Positions 1-5,870 of a stretch of DNA of 10,047 nucleotides are shown here, piece after piece. The translations under genes were made by a program, and so were the position numbers. Location: assembly GCA_021160865.1 (NCBI GenBank), contig JAGHBS010000261.1:1-10047 (forward strand), read 5' to 3'. The DNA comes from Planctomycetota bacterium (lineage in GTDB: Bacteria > Planctomycetota > Phycisphaerae > SM23-33). The notes beneath the pieces were generated by a model. That model did no database searches. It saw only the letters and a list, made by a program, of their open reading frames with translations, and was not told the DNA's origin. The first letter of the stretch is position 1; every line of letters starts with the position of its first letter.

Positions 1-1126
1 CCTCAACCCTCTCTGCCTCGATTATGTACATCCGAAGGGCATCATTATAATGGGATGATCCGATGATTCTCACCTGCGCACCGATATATTTGGATAAATC
101 CACGGCACCTGTAGTGCATTGAACATAAGAGACGATTAAATGTGTATGCGGGTCTCGTAAAAGATATCGCTTCGGACCGACCGTCCCTCCAGGGAATAGT
201 TCACTTGCCAACAGAATACCTTCAGCAATATAGGTACGAACAGGACGCGTTGTCGGCATTGCTAACTTCAGCCGTTCACGCATGGCATCAAGTTCAGCCT
301 GTTTTAGGTCAACATCCTGAACTATCCTGTTGACTTCGCGCAAATCCTTCAGCAACTCCATCTGTTCATTCAGAAATCGTATCCTCGCTTCGATATACGG
401 CGCAAGGGGACTATCGGCAGAGATTCTAATCGCACGATACTTTGCTATAAGCGCCGATAGGTTCCACGATTCACGGGGTTTTTTCATCTCTGCCTGTAAT
501 GCCTTTTCAGCAGCCTCAAAATCAGCAAGGGCTTTTCTCAATGCCTCAGGCTGGGTTGTTGTAATTATTATTGCCTTTGCAGTAGTTGGCTGAGACGTGG
601 TGGCTGGTGCGGTAATCGTTTTAGGGCTTGGCTGAGTTGTGGGGCTAACGGGTCTGACATACCGCGATGAAATCCACAGATATACTCCCTCAGGCGGGAG
701 AATCTTGTAATAATCACCCTTGCTGCCGATTATGGTGACCTTATCGCCGATATTGAGTTTTGTCTGAATGCAATCAATACGTGAAGCATAGAGCGGTAGG
801 TCGCTACCTGCCCGTACAAGTACATTCGTACCCGTGACCGTGCCGGTATTACCCTGGGCATGGACGTATTTTTTCGAGATCAGACTGAAACTTCCCGCAG
901 GCGGTAAAATTTTGAACCAGCCGGGAACTTCTCCAACGACTCTTACCTTAGCAGGACGAGATAATTTCATACAGGGGTAATAATTAATCCCTGGCCCGCT
1001 TCGGACGTAAACATTCGTGCCTGTAACCTCACCTGTAAATGGTGGCTTTCTCTTCTCTTCACCATATGCAGATGAGATGATACTTACCAATACCGTTATT
1101 ATTACAATTGTGCGCTTATCAAGCAT
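1..1126 (-). CDS. Secreted double bacterial-SH3 domain protein (3' end outside window)
   Basis: The minus strand is open from an ATG at 1126 to the left edge: 375 full codons, no stop, so the C-terminus is missing. The start has a good Shine-Dalgarno, AGAAGGAG at 1140-1133, six bases before the ATG. Residues 1-22 form a signal peptide (basic start, IVIITVLVSII core, likely cleavage after AYG). Two SH3-like repeats follow, about 33-90 and 96-160. Each opens with TGTNVxVRxG, has a hydrophobic KILPPxG strand and ends in a SxxYV strand. Residues 161-192 are a Thr/Pro/Gln linker with TTQP and TSQP units. Residues 195-290 are charged and probably helical. From about 297 a beta-rich segment begins (EGILLASELFPGG, then IGAQVRIIGSSHY) that I do not recognise. 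Bacterial SH3 domains usually bind peptidoglycan or proteins outside the cytoplasm, so a cell-envelope role is inferred; no catalytic motif is visible. The gene is transcribed away from the HIT/dGTPase pair. Confidence 0.88.
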   Translation of the reverse strand, partial: MLDKRTIVIITVLVSIISSAYGEEKRKPPFTGEVTGTNVYVRSGPGINYYPCMKLSRPAKVRVVGEVPGWFKILPPAGSFSLISKKYVHAQGNTGTVTGTNVLVRAGSDLPLYASRIDCIQTKLNIGDKVTIIGSKGDYYKILPPEGVYLWISSRYVRPVSPTTQPSPKTITAPATTSQPTTAKAIIITTTQPEALRKALADFEAAEKALQAEMKKPRESWNLSALIAKYRAIRISADSPLAPYIEARIRFLNEQMELLKDLREVNRIVQDVDLKQAELDAMRERLKLAMPTTRPVRTYIAEGILLASELFPGGTVGPKRYLLRDPHTHLIVSYVQCTTGAVDLSKYIGAQVRIIGSSHYNDALRMYIIEAERVE

Positions 1127-1162
1127 GATTTGCTCCTTCTGCCGTTATGGGAATCTTACCAA

Positions 1163-1192
1163 ACCGTACCACGCTGCAATGACTATTGTCAA
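1163..1192 (-). promoter_or_regulatory. Candidate promoter for the SH3 protein gene
   Basis: On the minus strand a perfect -35 hexamer TTGACA lies at 1192-1187. Eighteen bases on is a weak -10, TACGGT at 1168-1163, which matches TATAAT at three positions. It would start transcription about 30 bases before the SH3 gene's ATG. The -35 is convincing, the -10 is not. Confidence 0.3.
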
Positions 1193-1218
1193 TATCAACA
1201 AACTCTCTTTCAAGAAGA

Positions 1219-1224
1219 TATAAT
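1219..1224 (+). promoter_or_regulatory. Candidate -10 element for the HIT/dGTPase pair
   Basis: A perfect TATAAT lies 68 bases upstream of the HIT gene's ATG in the divergent spacer. No good -35 hexamer sits 16-18 bases before it (the bases there read about CAACAA), so it is either a weak or activator-dependent promoter or a chance match in AT-rich DNA. Confidence 0.3.
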
Positions 1225-1291
1225 CAAAGGTTGTCTTACCTTCAATTGAGATAGATAATAATGCCTTATACCCAATTTAGGCAAAATAGCT

Positions 1292-1846
1292 ATGAATAAG
1301 CAAGATAAACATCACGATGCGGAACGGAAATTGAACATTCACGCACCCTGGCGGATTGAGTATATCAACATGCTCTCCAAGGAAGAGCAAGGCTGCTTCT
1401 TGTGCAGAATTCGCGATGAAAAGGATAACGACGCTGAAAATCTGCTATTATGGCGAGCAAAGCATTCAATGGTGGTGATGAATCGTTTTCCATACTCAGC
1501 TGGGCATCTCTTAATCGCCCCTTACGAACATATTGGTCAATTGGAACAATTATCCTCTGACGCAATGCTTGAGATGATGCGTCTTGCCTGTGATGCCCAG
1601 AAATTACTAACCACCTCTATCAAGGCTGAAGGATTTAACATCGGGATGAATATCGGACATTGCGCCGGTGCTGGCTTAGAAGGACATATTCACCTTCACG
1701 TCGTCCCTCGCTGGGGGGGTGATACGAACTTTATGGCTGTTCTGGCTGACGTGCGGATAATTTCGCAATCTCTGACCGATCTTTACCGTCAATTGCAACA
1801 AACGTCAAGCGAATTGAACTTACCACAGGTCAATTTTGGGAGATGA
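1292..1846 (+). CDS. HIT-family nucleotide hydrolase/transferase (Ap4A phosphorylase-like)
   Basis: This 184-residue protein carries the histidine-triad motif HIHLHVV at residues 132-138, preceded by GLEG and followed by PRWGGDTNFM. That arrangement is typical of the bacterial HIT branch that includes diadenosine tetraphosphate phosphorylase-like enzymes. The N-terminal HAPWRIEYI (17-25) followed by CFLC (35-38) is also characteristic; the two cysteines, probably with H80 and a triad histidine, would bind zinc. The middle histidine H134 is the expected nucleophile acting on the alpha-phosphate of a nucleotide substrate. The enzyme should be cytoplasmic; the exact substrate (Ap4A, AMP-amidates or others) cannot be told from sequence. 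No in-frame ATG lies between the upstream stop at 1259 and 1292, so this start is chosen, although its Shine-Dalgarno is poor (TTAGG, about 11 bases away). Its stop overlaps the next gene by four bases, so the two are probably one transcript. Confidence 0.9.
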   Translation: MNKQDKHHDAERKLNIHAPWRIEYINMLSKEEQGCFLCRIRDEKDNDAENLLLWRAKHSMVVMNRFPYSAGHLLIAPYEHIGQLEQLSSDAMLEMMRLACDAQKLLTTSIKAEGFNIGMNIGHCAGAGLEGHIHLHVVPRWGGDTNFMAVLADVRIISQSLTDLYRQLQQTSSELNLPQVNFGR

Positions 1847-3006
1847 TGCCTTCTCCGTCAGAATATATCGCTAACCTGGAGGGTATCTTAGCACCTTATG
1901 CCTTGAAGAGTGCCGATAGCGGCGGACGAGCGCATCCAGAGAAAGAACATCCGTATCGAAGTTGCTATCAGCGTGATCGCGATCGTATCATACATTGTTC
2001 TGCCTTCCGTCGGCTTGATTACAAGACACAGGTCTTCGTGCCACACGAGCAGGACCATTACCGCACGAGGATGACCCACACGCTCGAGGTCGCCCAGATT
2101 GGCAGAACGATAGCCCGGGCATTGAAACTAAATGAAGATGTCGTCGAAGCCGTTGCCTTGGCACACGATCTTGGCCATGCCCCGTTCGGCCACGCTGGCG
2201 AAGAGGTATTAAATGAATTAATGGCAGATGCAGGCGGATTTGAACATAATCGTCAAAGCCTACGGGTGGTAGATTATCTTGAACACCCTTACCCGGACTT
2301 TCAGGGGCTTAATCTAACTAATATCGTCCGTCTATGCATTATAAAGCATGAAACGCGATACGATTCAGGGAAGATAGATGATGAGATTGAGGGGCTTGAG
2401 CAATTTCGTCATCTCCCTTCGCCCCCAGCGGAAGGGCAAATCGTCAACCTTGCTGATGAAATCGCCTATAGTTCCGCCGATTTATTCGACGCCTTATCCG
2501 CTCAGTGGATTACCATCGAGCAATTAAAAGGAATCGAATTATGGCAGCGGGCGTGGCAACATGCTCAATATGATGCACCTAAGGCAAGCGAAATCCACAA
2601 GCGAATAGCAGCCTGCCGAAATGTCTTGAGTATCTTAACCGACGATGTAATTACTGAAACTGTAAAGCGAATTGAATTGCTTAATCCCACCTCCCCTATT
2701 GACATCCAAAACGCCAACCAACGCATTGTCTCCCTTAGTGATACAACAGCCCGGCAACTTGACCAACTGCAACAATTCTTGCTGGAAAACGTTTACCTGC
2801 ACCCCCAAGCCCTTCTTCGTGATAGGCAAGCCCACGAGATTATTCGAGAACTCTTTCAAACTTATCTACGCAAGCCATCCTTGCTGCCGGAGAGGTATTT
2901 CAGACGAATTGACAGCGATGGACTTAAGCGGGTGATATGCGACTACATCGCTGGTATGACCGACCGATTCTGCCGAAAAACCCTTAGCGATATTAGAAAC
3001 AAGTAA
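1843..3006 (+). CDS. dgt: Deoxyguanosinetriphosphate triphosphohydrolase-like protein (HD superfamily)
   Basis: This 387-residue protein is of normal length for the shorter dGTPase-like bacterial family. The metal-binding HD residues are in place: H79 in the MTHTLEV segment, H108-D109 in ALAHDLGH, then H112 and H117, and D204 in VNLADEIAYS. Other family landmarks are RDRDRIIHCSAFRRL (44-58, near the nucleotide site), GFEHNRQSLR (132-141) and the C-terminal DYIAGMTDRF (367-376). Members hydrolyse dNTPs to the deoxynucleoside plus triphosphate and help control dNTP pools; substrate preference and allosteric activation are not readable here. The ATG at 1843 forms an ATGA overlap with the HIT stop, implying translational coupling; a second ATG at 1846 is an equally possible start, with GGGAG just upstream serving either. 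Both genes of the pair act on nucleotides, which suggests a shared housekeeping or damage-response role, by inference only. Confidence 0.92.
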   Translation: MMPSPSEYIANLEGILAPYALKSADSGGRAHPEKEHPYRSCYQRDRDRIIHCSAFRRLDYKTQVFVPHEQDHYRTRMTHTLEVAQIGRTIARALKLNEDVVEAVALAHDLGHAPFGHAGEEVLNELMADAGGFEHNRQSLRVVDYLEHPYPDFQGLNLTNIVRLCIIKHETRYDSGKIDDEIEGLEQFRHLPSPPAEGQIVNLADEIAYSSADLFDALSAQWITIEQLKGIELWQRAWQHAQYDAPKASEIHKRIAACRNVLSILTDDVITETVKRIELLNPTSPIDIQNANQRIVSLSDTTARQLDQLQQFLLENVYLHPQALLRDRQAHEIIRELFQTYLRKPSLLPERYFRRIDSDGLKRVICDYIAGMTDRFCRKTLSDIRNK

Positions 3007-3010
3007 AGAG

Positions 3011-3146
3011 ATGGAGGAAAATACTGTCGGAAAATTGTGGGGCTAACCACCGGAAAGCTAAGACGGTCGAATTGCTCAACCTGCCCATCGAAAAGCATCC
3101 TGCCGATACCGAAAATGGGAAGATACAACATCTTTCTGCATCGTAG
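3011..3146 (+). pseudogene. Possible frameshifted micro-ORF after the dGTPase gene
   Basis: Four bases after the dGTPase stop an ATG opens a frame that ends after 11 codons at 3044-3046. Removing one G from the GGGG run at 3039-3042 would join it to an open frame running to a TAG at 3144-3146, giving about 44 residues that include KTVELLNLPIEKHPADTENG. The joined product looks protein-like (hydrophobic/charged alternation, ordinary codons), but I recognise no family and the ATG has no strong Shine-Dalgarno. It may be a decayed gene, a sequencing indel or chance. Confidence 0.18.
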
Positions 3147-3385
3147 CAAGGATGCTTATCCTCAATATACTTCGGGATACTGATACTCATATAAACTGCC
3201 GTTTCAGGATACGGATACTTGAATAAATCGCCGTCGCAGCGGAGATAAGTTGCCTTATTACCCAATTGAAACATTCGGCTTGTAAGCCTTGCAACGCCTA
3301 CTTATAACGGAATGGTCGTCCCTGACTTGTGTTTATCGCAAGAATAACCTCATTTTTATAAGTCACGATTGCAAGAGATGGTATG
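3147..3385. other. Apparently noncoding spacer between convergent genes
   Basis: No convincing gene on either strand. Besides the direct repeat at 3175-3227 it holds only small inverted repeats: AGGAT/ATCCT around 3149-3162 and GGCTT/AAGCC at 3277-3288. None has a T-tract, so a terminator for the dGTPase transcript is not obvious. Confidence 0.5.
3175..3227 (+). repeat. Imperfect 21-bp direct repeat, period 32
   Basis: GGATACTGATACTCATATAA at 3175-3194 (plus a final A) recurs at 3207-3227 as GGATACGGATACTTGAATAA plus A. Seventeen of 21 positions match, and each copy itself contains two GATAC units. Function unknown. Confidence 0.45.
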
Positions 3386-3419
3386 AAAAGACGAGGCGAC
3401 CCAGTGGGGTCGCCTCGTC
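3386..3419 (-). terminator. Intrinsic terminator of the membrane protein gene
   Basis: A perfect 13-bp GC-rich stem, GACGAGGCGACCC at 3390-3402 pairing with 3407-3419, closes a 4-base loop. Reading on the minus strand it is followed directly by TTTT (3389-3386), and it lies 28 bases past the stop of the 617-residue membrane protein. On the plus strand the hairpin is followed by AGAAAAATCC, so it serves the minus strand; it could still slow plus-strand transcripts arriving from the dGTPase gene. Confidence 0.9.
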
Positions 3420-3447
3420 AGAAAAATCCAAGGCAGATTCATCCAAT

Positions 3448-5301
3448 TCATTCGGACTTTTCCTGATCAGGTTTTTCCTCTTCCTTGGAAGATTCTTCCT
3501 CCTGAGGCTGATCAGGCTGTCCTTCTGAAGTTTCAGGCTTTGCTTCTTCTGTAGGAGGTTGGGGTTCTTGTTGTGGCTTCTCTTCAGGGGCAGATGTAGT
3601 TTCTTCCTCAAGGGGTTCTTCCTCGATATAAACATCATCGAGGTCAGTAGCATCAACCTTGCGTCTAAGTAGATAATAAATGTTAGTGGCAGCTGAGAAG
3701 AACAGACACACACCGAAGGCTACCACGAAGGCAGCTACGAGATACACCCACACAGAAAGGACTACCGAGGCTGCTGCTTCGGAGGCGTTTCGAGTGGCTT
3801 GAAGTTGCATCGGACCGTGAAAGGAATTGAATGTCGGGGTAGCCCACATTACATCGAGTTTACCGGCACCGGGGGCATATTCTGGCCGAGCCGATAACTT
3901 CATTGCCCAACCTGTCCAGAAATGCGTCGCCCGCAACCCGATAAAGGCAAAAAGCCTGACAAACAAATAACAAATCGTCCCGTAGATAGCAGCCACTATC
4001 CAGTACAAGCCATATCGGAACGGCCGAGCATAAATATAACTGAAGGATCGGCTGATAGCATCGAACGAATCAGAACCTTCCACCGCGATAGTCGGCCACA
4101 TCAGCGGTGAACCTGCAGATAACCCCACTACCAAGAATGCAATCACTGCACCAATAATTAATGCTAAGAAGAACAGTATCGCTACGAACCATTCGCCGAA
4201 CCCGGGAATCGCCCCGAGTAATCCACCACCTGAAAGGAAAACAATGCCGAAAAATACAATCGCTACCAGCGGCAGCAATGGTGCTGTAAAGAAACTCACA
4301 AACTTGGAAAGTGAGAATTTTAGCGCCGTCGCCATTGATATTTTTTCACCACGGGCGGCATGAATAGCAGCCATTCGGCAAATCGCACCACCGAAAATAG
4401 ACCATATCGCCAGTGCTACTACCAGGAAAATAGCAGAGTATATCGGATATATCGAGACCATCCACCATAGTCCCCATCCAGCCAGTACTATCCAGCTCAA
4501 CAGGCCATAGCCTTCTGGCACATTGGTAGAAGCACTGAAGGGCGGGCGATTAGGTAAAGAGGGGCTACGAAGAGGCGATGGCGTCGTTGTGCCTCGCTGA
4601 TCAAGCAGGTTGGAAATTCTTCCTACAAAATTACCTCGCCTAATAGCACCGAGCATATTACGGAAACAGGTCTTCTCCCAATCGAGAAAACCCTCAAATA
4701 CCCCCGCACCGGAAAGTTCCTTCAAGCTGTTTAGCCCGGCAAGATACGTTTGAAGCGCACGTCTCTTTGCCTCAATCCTGCTCTTGTTTAACTGTTTGAG
4801 TTGCTTGCGCCTCTCCTTTTTGCTCTGCAAATTAATAACGGCCTTCTTTTGCGCTTTCCAATTCTTCTCAATCTCTTCCAACGTATCCTCATATGATTTC
4901 TTCAGTCCTTTTCGTGCTTTCTTGAGGGCTTTTTTGAAATCCTTCTTAGCCAGAGATACTGCTTCCTCATCGGAGATACCCGGTAAAGTCTTAAGTATCG
5001 ATGTCAACCTATCTACACGGGTGTCTTCCAGCCATTTCTCCTTCTGCTCAAGAAAGGCAGCTCGGCTTGGGGCAGTCCAATAACTCCAACTCTCGTTTTT
5101 GACAACGACTGATGAATCACTAATCCCCCTGGCAATGGGGTCCATAACAAACCGACCTATCACGAAGGTCAAAACGATACCCGCCAATGCCAGCAATATC
5201 TTACCTGAATGGATCGCCATCTTGAACGATTTGAAGATGTGTGTGAACGAGAAAACCTCGTTCCAGCTAACACCCCTGACAACATTCTGCTCATCAGCCA
5301 T
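3448..5301 (-). CDS. Polytopic membrane protein with charged helical insert and acidic C-terminal tail, function unknown
   Basis: This 617-residue protein is not one I can assign to a named family. Residues 12-30 form an aromatic, amphipathic start (SWNEVFSFTHIFKSF), then a membrane helix spans about 34-53. Residues 80-190 are highly charged and Lys/Glu-rich, probably long helices or a coiled coil. A Pro/Ser/Thr linker (238-258) leads into a membrane domain with hydrophobic segments near 265-282, 284-305, 335-358, 370-397, 430-456 and 512-545. After RRK at 546-548 the chain ends in about 65 residues rich in Glu, Pro and Gln, with no hydrophobic stretch. The positive-inside rule puts RRK and thus the tail in the cytoplasm, an inference. 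The start ATG at 5301 has AAAGGG seven bases upstream. The gene is monocistronic: own promoter (5380-5407) and own terminator (3386-3419). I recall membrane proteins with a similar N-terminus in planctomycete genomes, without known function. It is not recognisably a transporter, channel or protease. Confidence 0.88.
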   Translation of the reverse strand: MADEQNVVRGVSWNEVFSFTHIFKSFKMAIHSGKILLALAGIVLTFVIGRFVMDPIARGISDSSVVVKNESWSYWTAPSRAAFLEQKEKWLEDTRVDRLTSILKTLPGISDEEAVSLAKKDFKKALKKARKGLKKSYEDTLEEIEKNWKAQKKAVINLQSKKERRKQLKQLNKSRIEAKRRALQTYLAGLNSLKELSGAGVFEGFLDWEKTCFRNMLGAIRRGNFVGRISNLLDQRGTTTPSPLRSPSLPNRPPFSASTNVPEGYGLLSWIVLAGWGLWWMVSIYPIYSAIFLVVALAIWSIFGGAICRMAAIHAARGEKISMATALKFSLSKFVSFFTAPLLPLVAIVFFGIVFLSGGGLLGAIPGFGEWFVAILFFLALIIGAVIAFLVVGLSAGSPLMWPTIAVEGSDSFDAISRSFSYIYARPFRYGLYWIVAAIYGTICYLFVRLFAFIGLRATHFWTGWAMKLSARPEYAPGAGKLDVMWATPTFNSFHGPMQLQATRNASEAAASVVLSVWVYLVAAFVVAFGVCLFFSAATNIYYLLRRKVDATDLDDVYIEEEPLEEETTSAPEEKPQQEPQPPTEEAKPETSEGQPDQPQEEESSKEEEKPDQEKSE

Positions 5302-5361
5302 ATCTCATCCCTTTCAAAATACTGCCTATCCCAATAATAAAATGCCCTATCCTATCTGCAA

Positions 5362-5387
5362 GAATTATAACCCGTAGGAATTATAAC
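5362..5387 (-). repeat. Tandem -10-like repeats in the membrane gene promoter
   Basis: GAATTATAAC occurs at 5362-5371 and again at 5378-5387 (period 16). On the minus strand each reads GTTATAATTC and contains a perfect TATAAT. The upstream copy has a good -35; the downstream copy does not, and could be a second start or a duplication relic. Confidence 0.6.
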
Positions 5388-5407
5388 AATGATAAGAAAG
5401 TTATCAA
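5380..5407 (-). promoter_or_regulatory. Sigma-70-type promoter of the membrane protein gene
   Basis: On the minus strand TTGATA (5407-5402) is followed after 16 bases by TATAAT (5385-5380). That is five of six plus six of six matches to the housekeeping consensus. Transcription would begin near 5373, leaving a leader of about 70 bases before the ATG at 5301. A 6-bp inverted repeat TGATAA-GAAAG-TTATCA (5390-5406) overlaps the -35 and spacer and could be an operator. Confidence 0.6.
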
Positions 5408-5506
5408 TTCCTTCAATAAATTTCCAAACTATACTTACTTGTGCCAATTCGATAACCTAATCGTTAATCAATTGAACCCATTATTTTCATTCTCCAAGTC
5501 GTCCTG

Positions 5507-5537
5507 TTGGCAGATATTTTTATAGACGCACTGCCAA
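5507..5537. repeat. Inverted repeat TTGGCAG-N17-CTGCCAA
   Basis: Perfect 7-bp arms at 5507-5513 and 5531-5537 around a 17-base AT-rich core in the divergent spacer. The spaced dyad could be a regulator-binding site; it has no T-tract of a terminator and does not match the heat-shock CIRCE operator. Confidence 0.4.
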
Positions 5538-5584
5538 ATCGATATACTGTCAAAATCGCCTATATCCTACCGATAGAGAGGCAG

Positions 5585-5615
5585 ATTCTGACACATTCTG
5601 ACAGGAGATTATACT
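5585..5615 (+). promoter_or_regulatory. Candidate promoter for the groEL-groES transcript, with tandem ATTCTGACA
   Basis: CTGACA at 5588-5593 and TATACT at 5610-5615 are separated by 16 bases, and each matches the sigma-70 consensus at five of six positions. The -35 lies in a tandem repeat ATTCTGACA (5585-5593 and 5595-5603, period 10), so a factor could recognise the same helix face twice. The start near 5622 would give the groEL copy 1 mRNA a leader of about 250 bases. Other promoters closer to the gene cannot be excluded. Confidence 0.42.
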
Positions 5616-5699
5616 AAAGTGTAAAGCAAGCCCTGTATAACTATTTATATTTGCGTTAGTTATTGCACAAGGCACATAAGTTGCTTAGTATCATTCCAC

Positions 5700-5733
5700 A
5701 GGGAGTATTATGACTCTCAATCCTGACGGGTAA
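5700..5733 (+). promoter_or_regulatory. Possible leader peptide ORF (MTLNPDG) upstream of groEL copy 1
   Basis: AGGGAG (5700-5705) stands four bases before an ATG at 5710 that opens a seven-codon ORF, MTLNPDG, ending in TAA at 5731-5733, 137 bases before groEL. The initiation site is as good as those of real genes nearby, but a seven-codon ORF is common by chance. It lies inside the leader predicted from the promoter at 5585-5615. Confidence 0.25.
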
Positions 5734-5738
5734 ACAGA

Positions 5739-5771
5739 AGCAATTATATCGGGAACAAAAATAATTGTGCT
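5739..5771 (+). repeat. AT-rich inverted repeat in the groEL leader
   Basis: CAATTAT (5741-5747) and ATAATTG (5761-5767) are perfect complements around 13 bases. Allowing a two-base bulge the arms extend to AGCAATTAT and ATAATTGTGCT. It lies about 100 bases before the groEL copy 1 start, where a repressor dyad would be expected, but the sequence is not CIRCE (TTAGCACTC-N9-GAGTGCTAA). It may be an operator or an mRNA hairpin. Confidence 0.35.
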
Positions 5772-5847
5772 TCGATATTACTAAAGATTTATGGTATGTA
5801 TTCTAATCTGATTCGATGACAAAGATATAAAAGGCAAAGACATCAGG

Positions 5848-5870
5848 AAGATATATGAGGAGAAAATCTT
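5848..5870 (+). promoter_or_regulatory. groEL copy 1 ribosome binding site in a small hairpin loop
   Basis: GAGGAG (5857-5862) lies eight bases before the ATG at 5871 and fixes this start. It sits in a 13-base loop closed by AAGAT (5848-5852) and ATCTT (5866-5870), the stem ending right against the AUG. The five AU-rich pairs are weak, so any effect on translation is speculative. Confidence 0.35.

Noticed and set aside
142..593. Two plus-strand open frames of 63 and 87 codons
   Set aside because: They lie entirely opposite the SH3 protein gene, which has a signal peptide, a Shine-Dalgarno and clear domains on the minus strand.
2993..3274. A 93-codon minus-strand open frame overlapping the dGTPase 3' end
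   Set aside because: It has no good Shine-Dalgarno, an odd Cys/Phe-rich composition with no recognisable motif, and overlaps a secure gene in the opposite direction.
3269..3300. TTCGGCTTGTAAGCCTT resembling a threonine tRNA anticodon arm
   Set aside because: The stem does not pair when the seven-base anticodon loop is set, and no T-arm or acceptor stem is found nearby.
3007..3385. Riboswitch-like GC patches in the dGTPase downstream spacer
   Set aside because: No known riboswitch consensus could be matched, and the plus-strand region ends at a convergent gene with nothing to regulate.
5302..5870. Riboswitch or RNA thermometer in the long groEL leader
   Set aside because: I found no known riboswitch core. 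The only Shine-Dalgarno structure is a weak five-pair AU stem that leaves the site in the loop, unlike ROSE or fourU elements.
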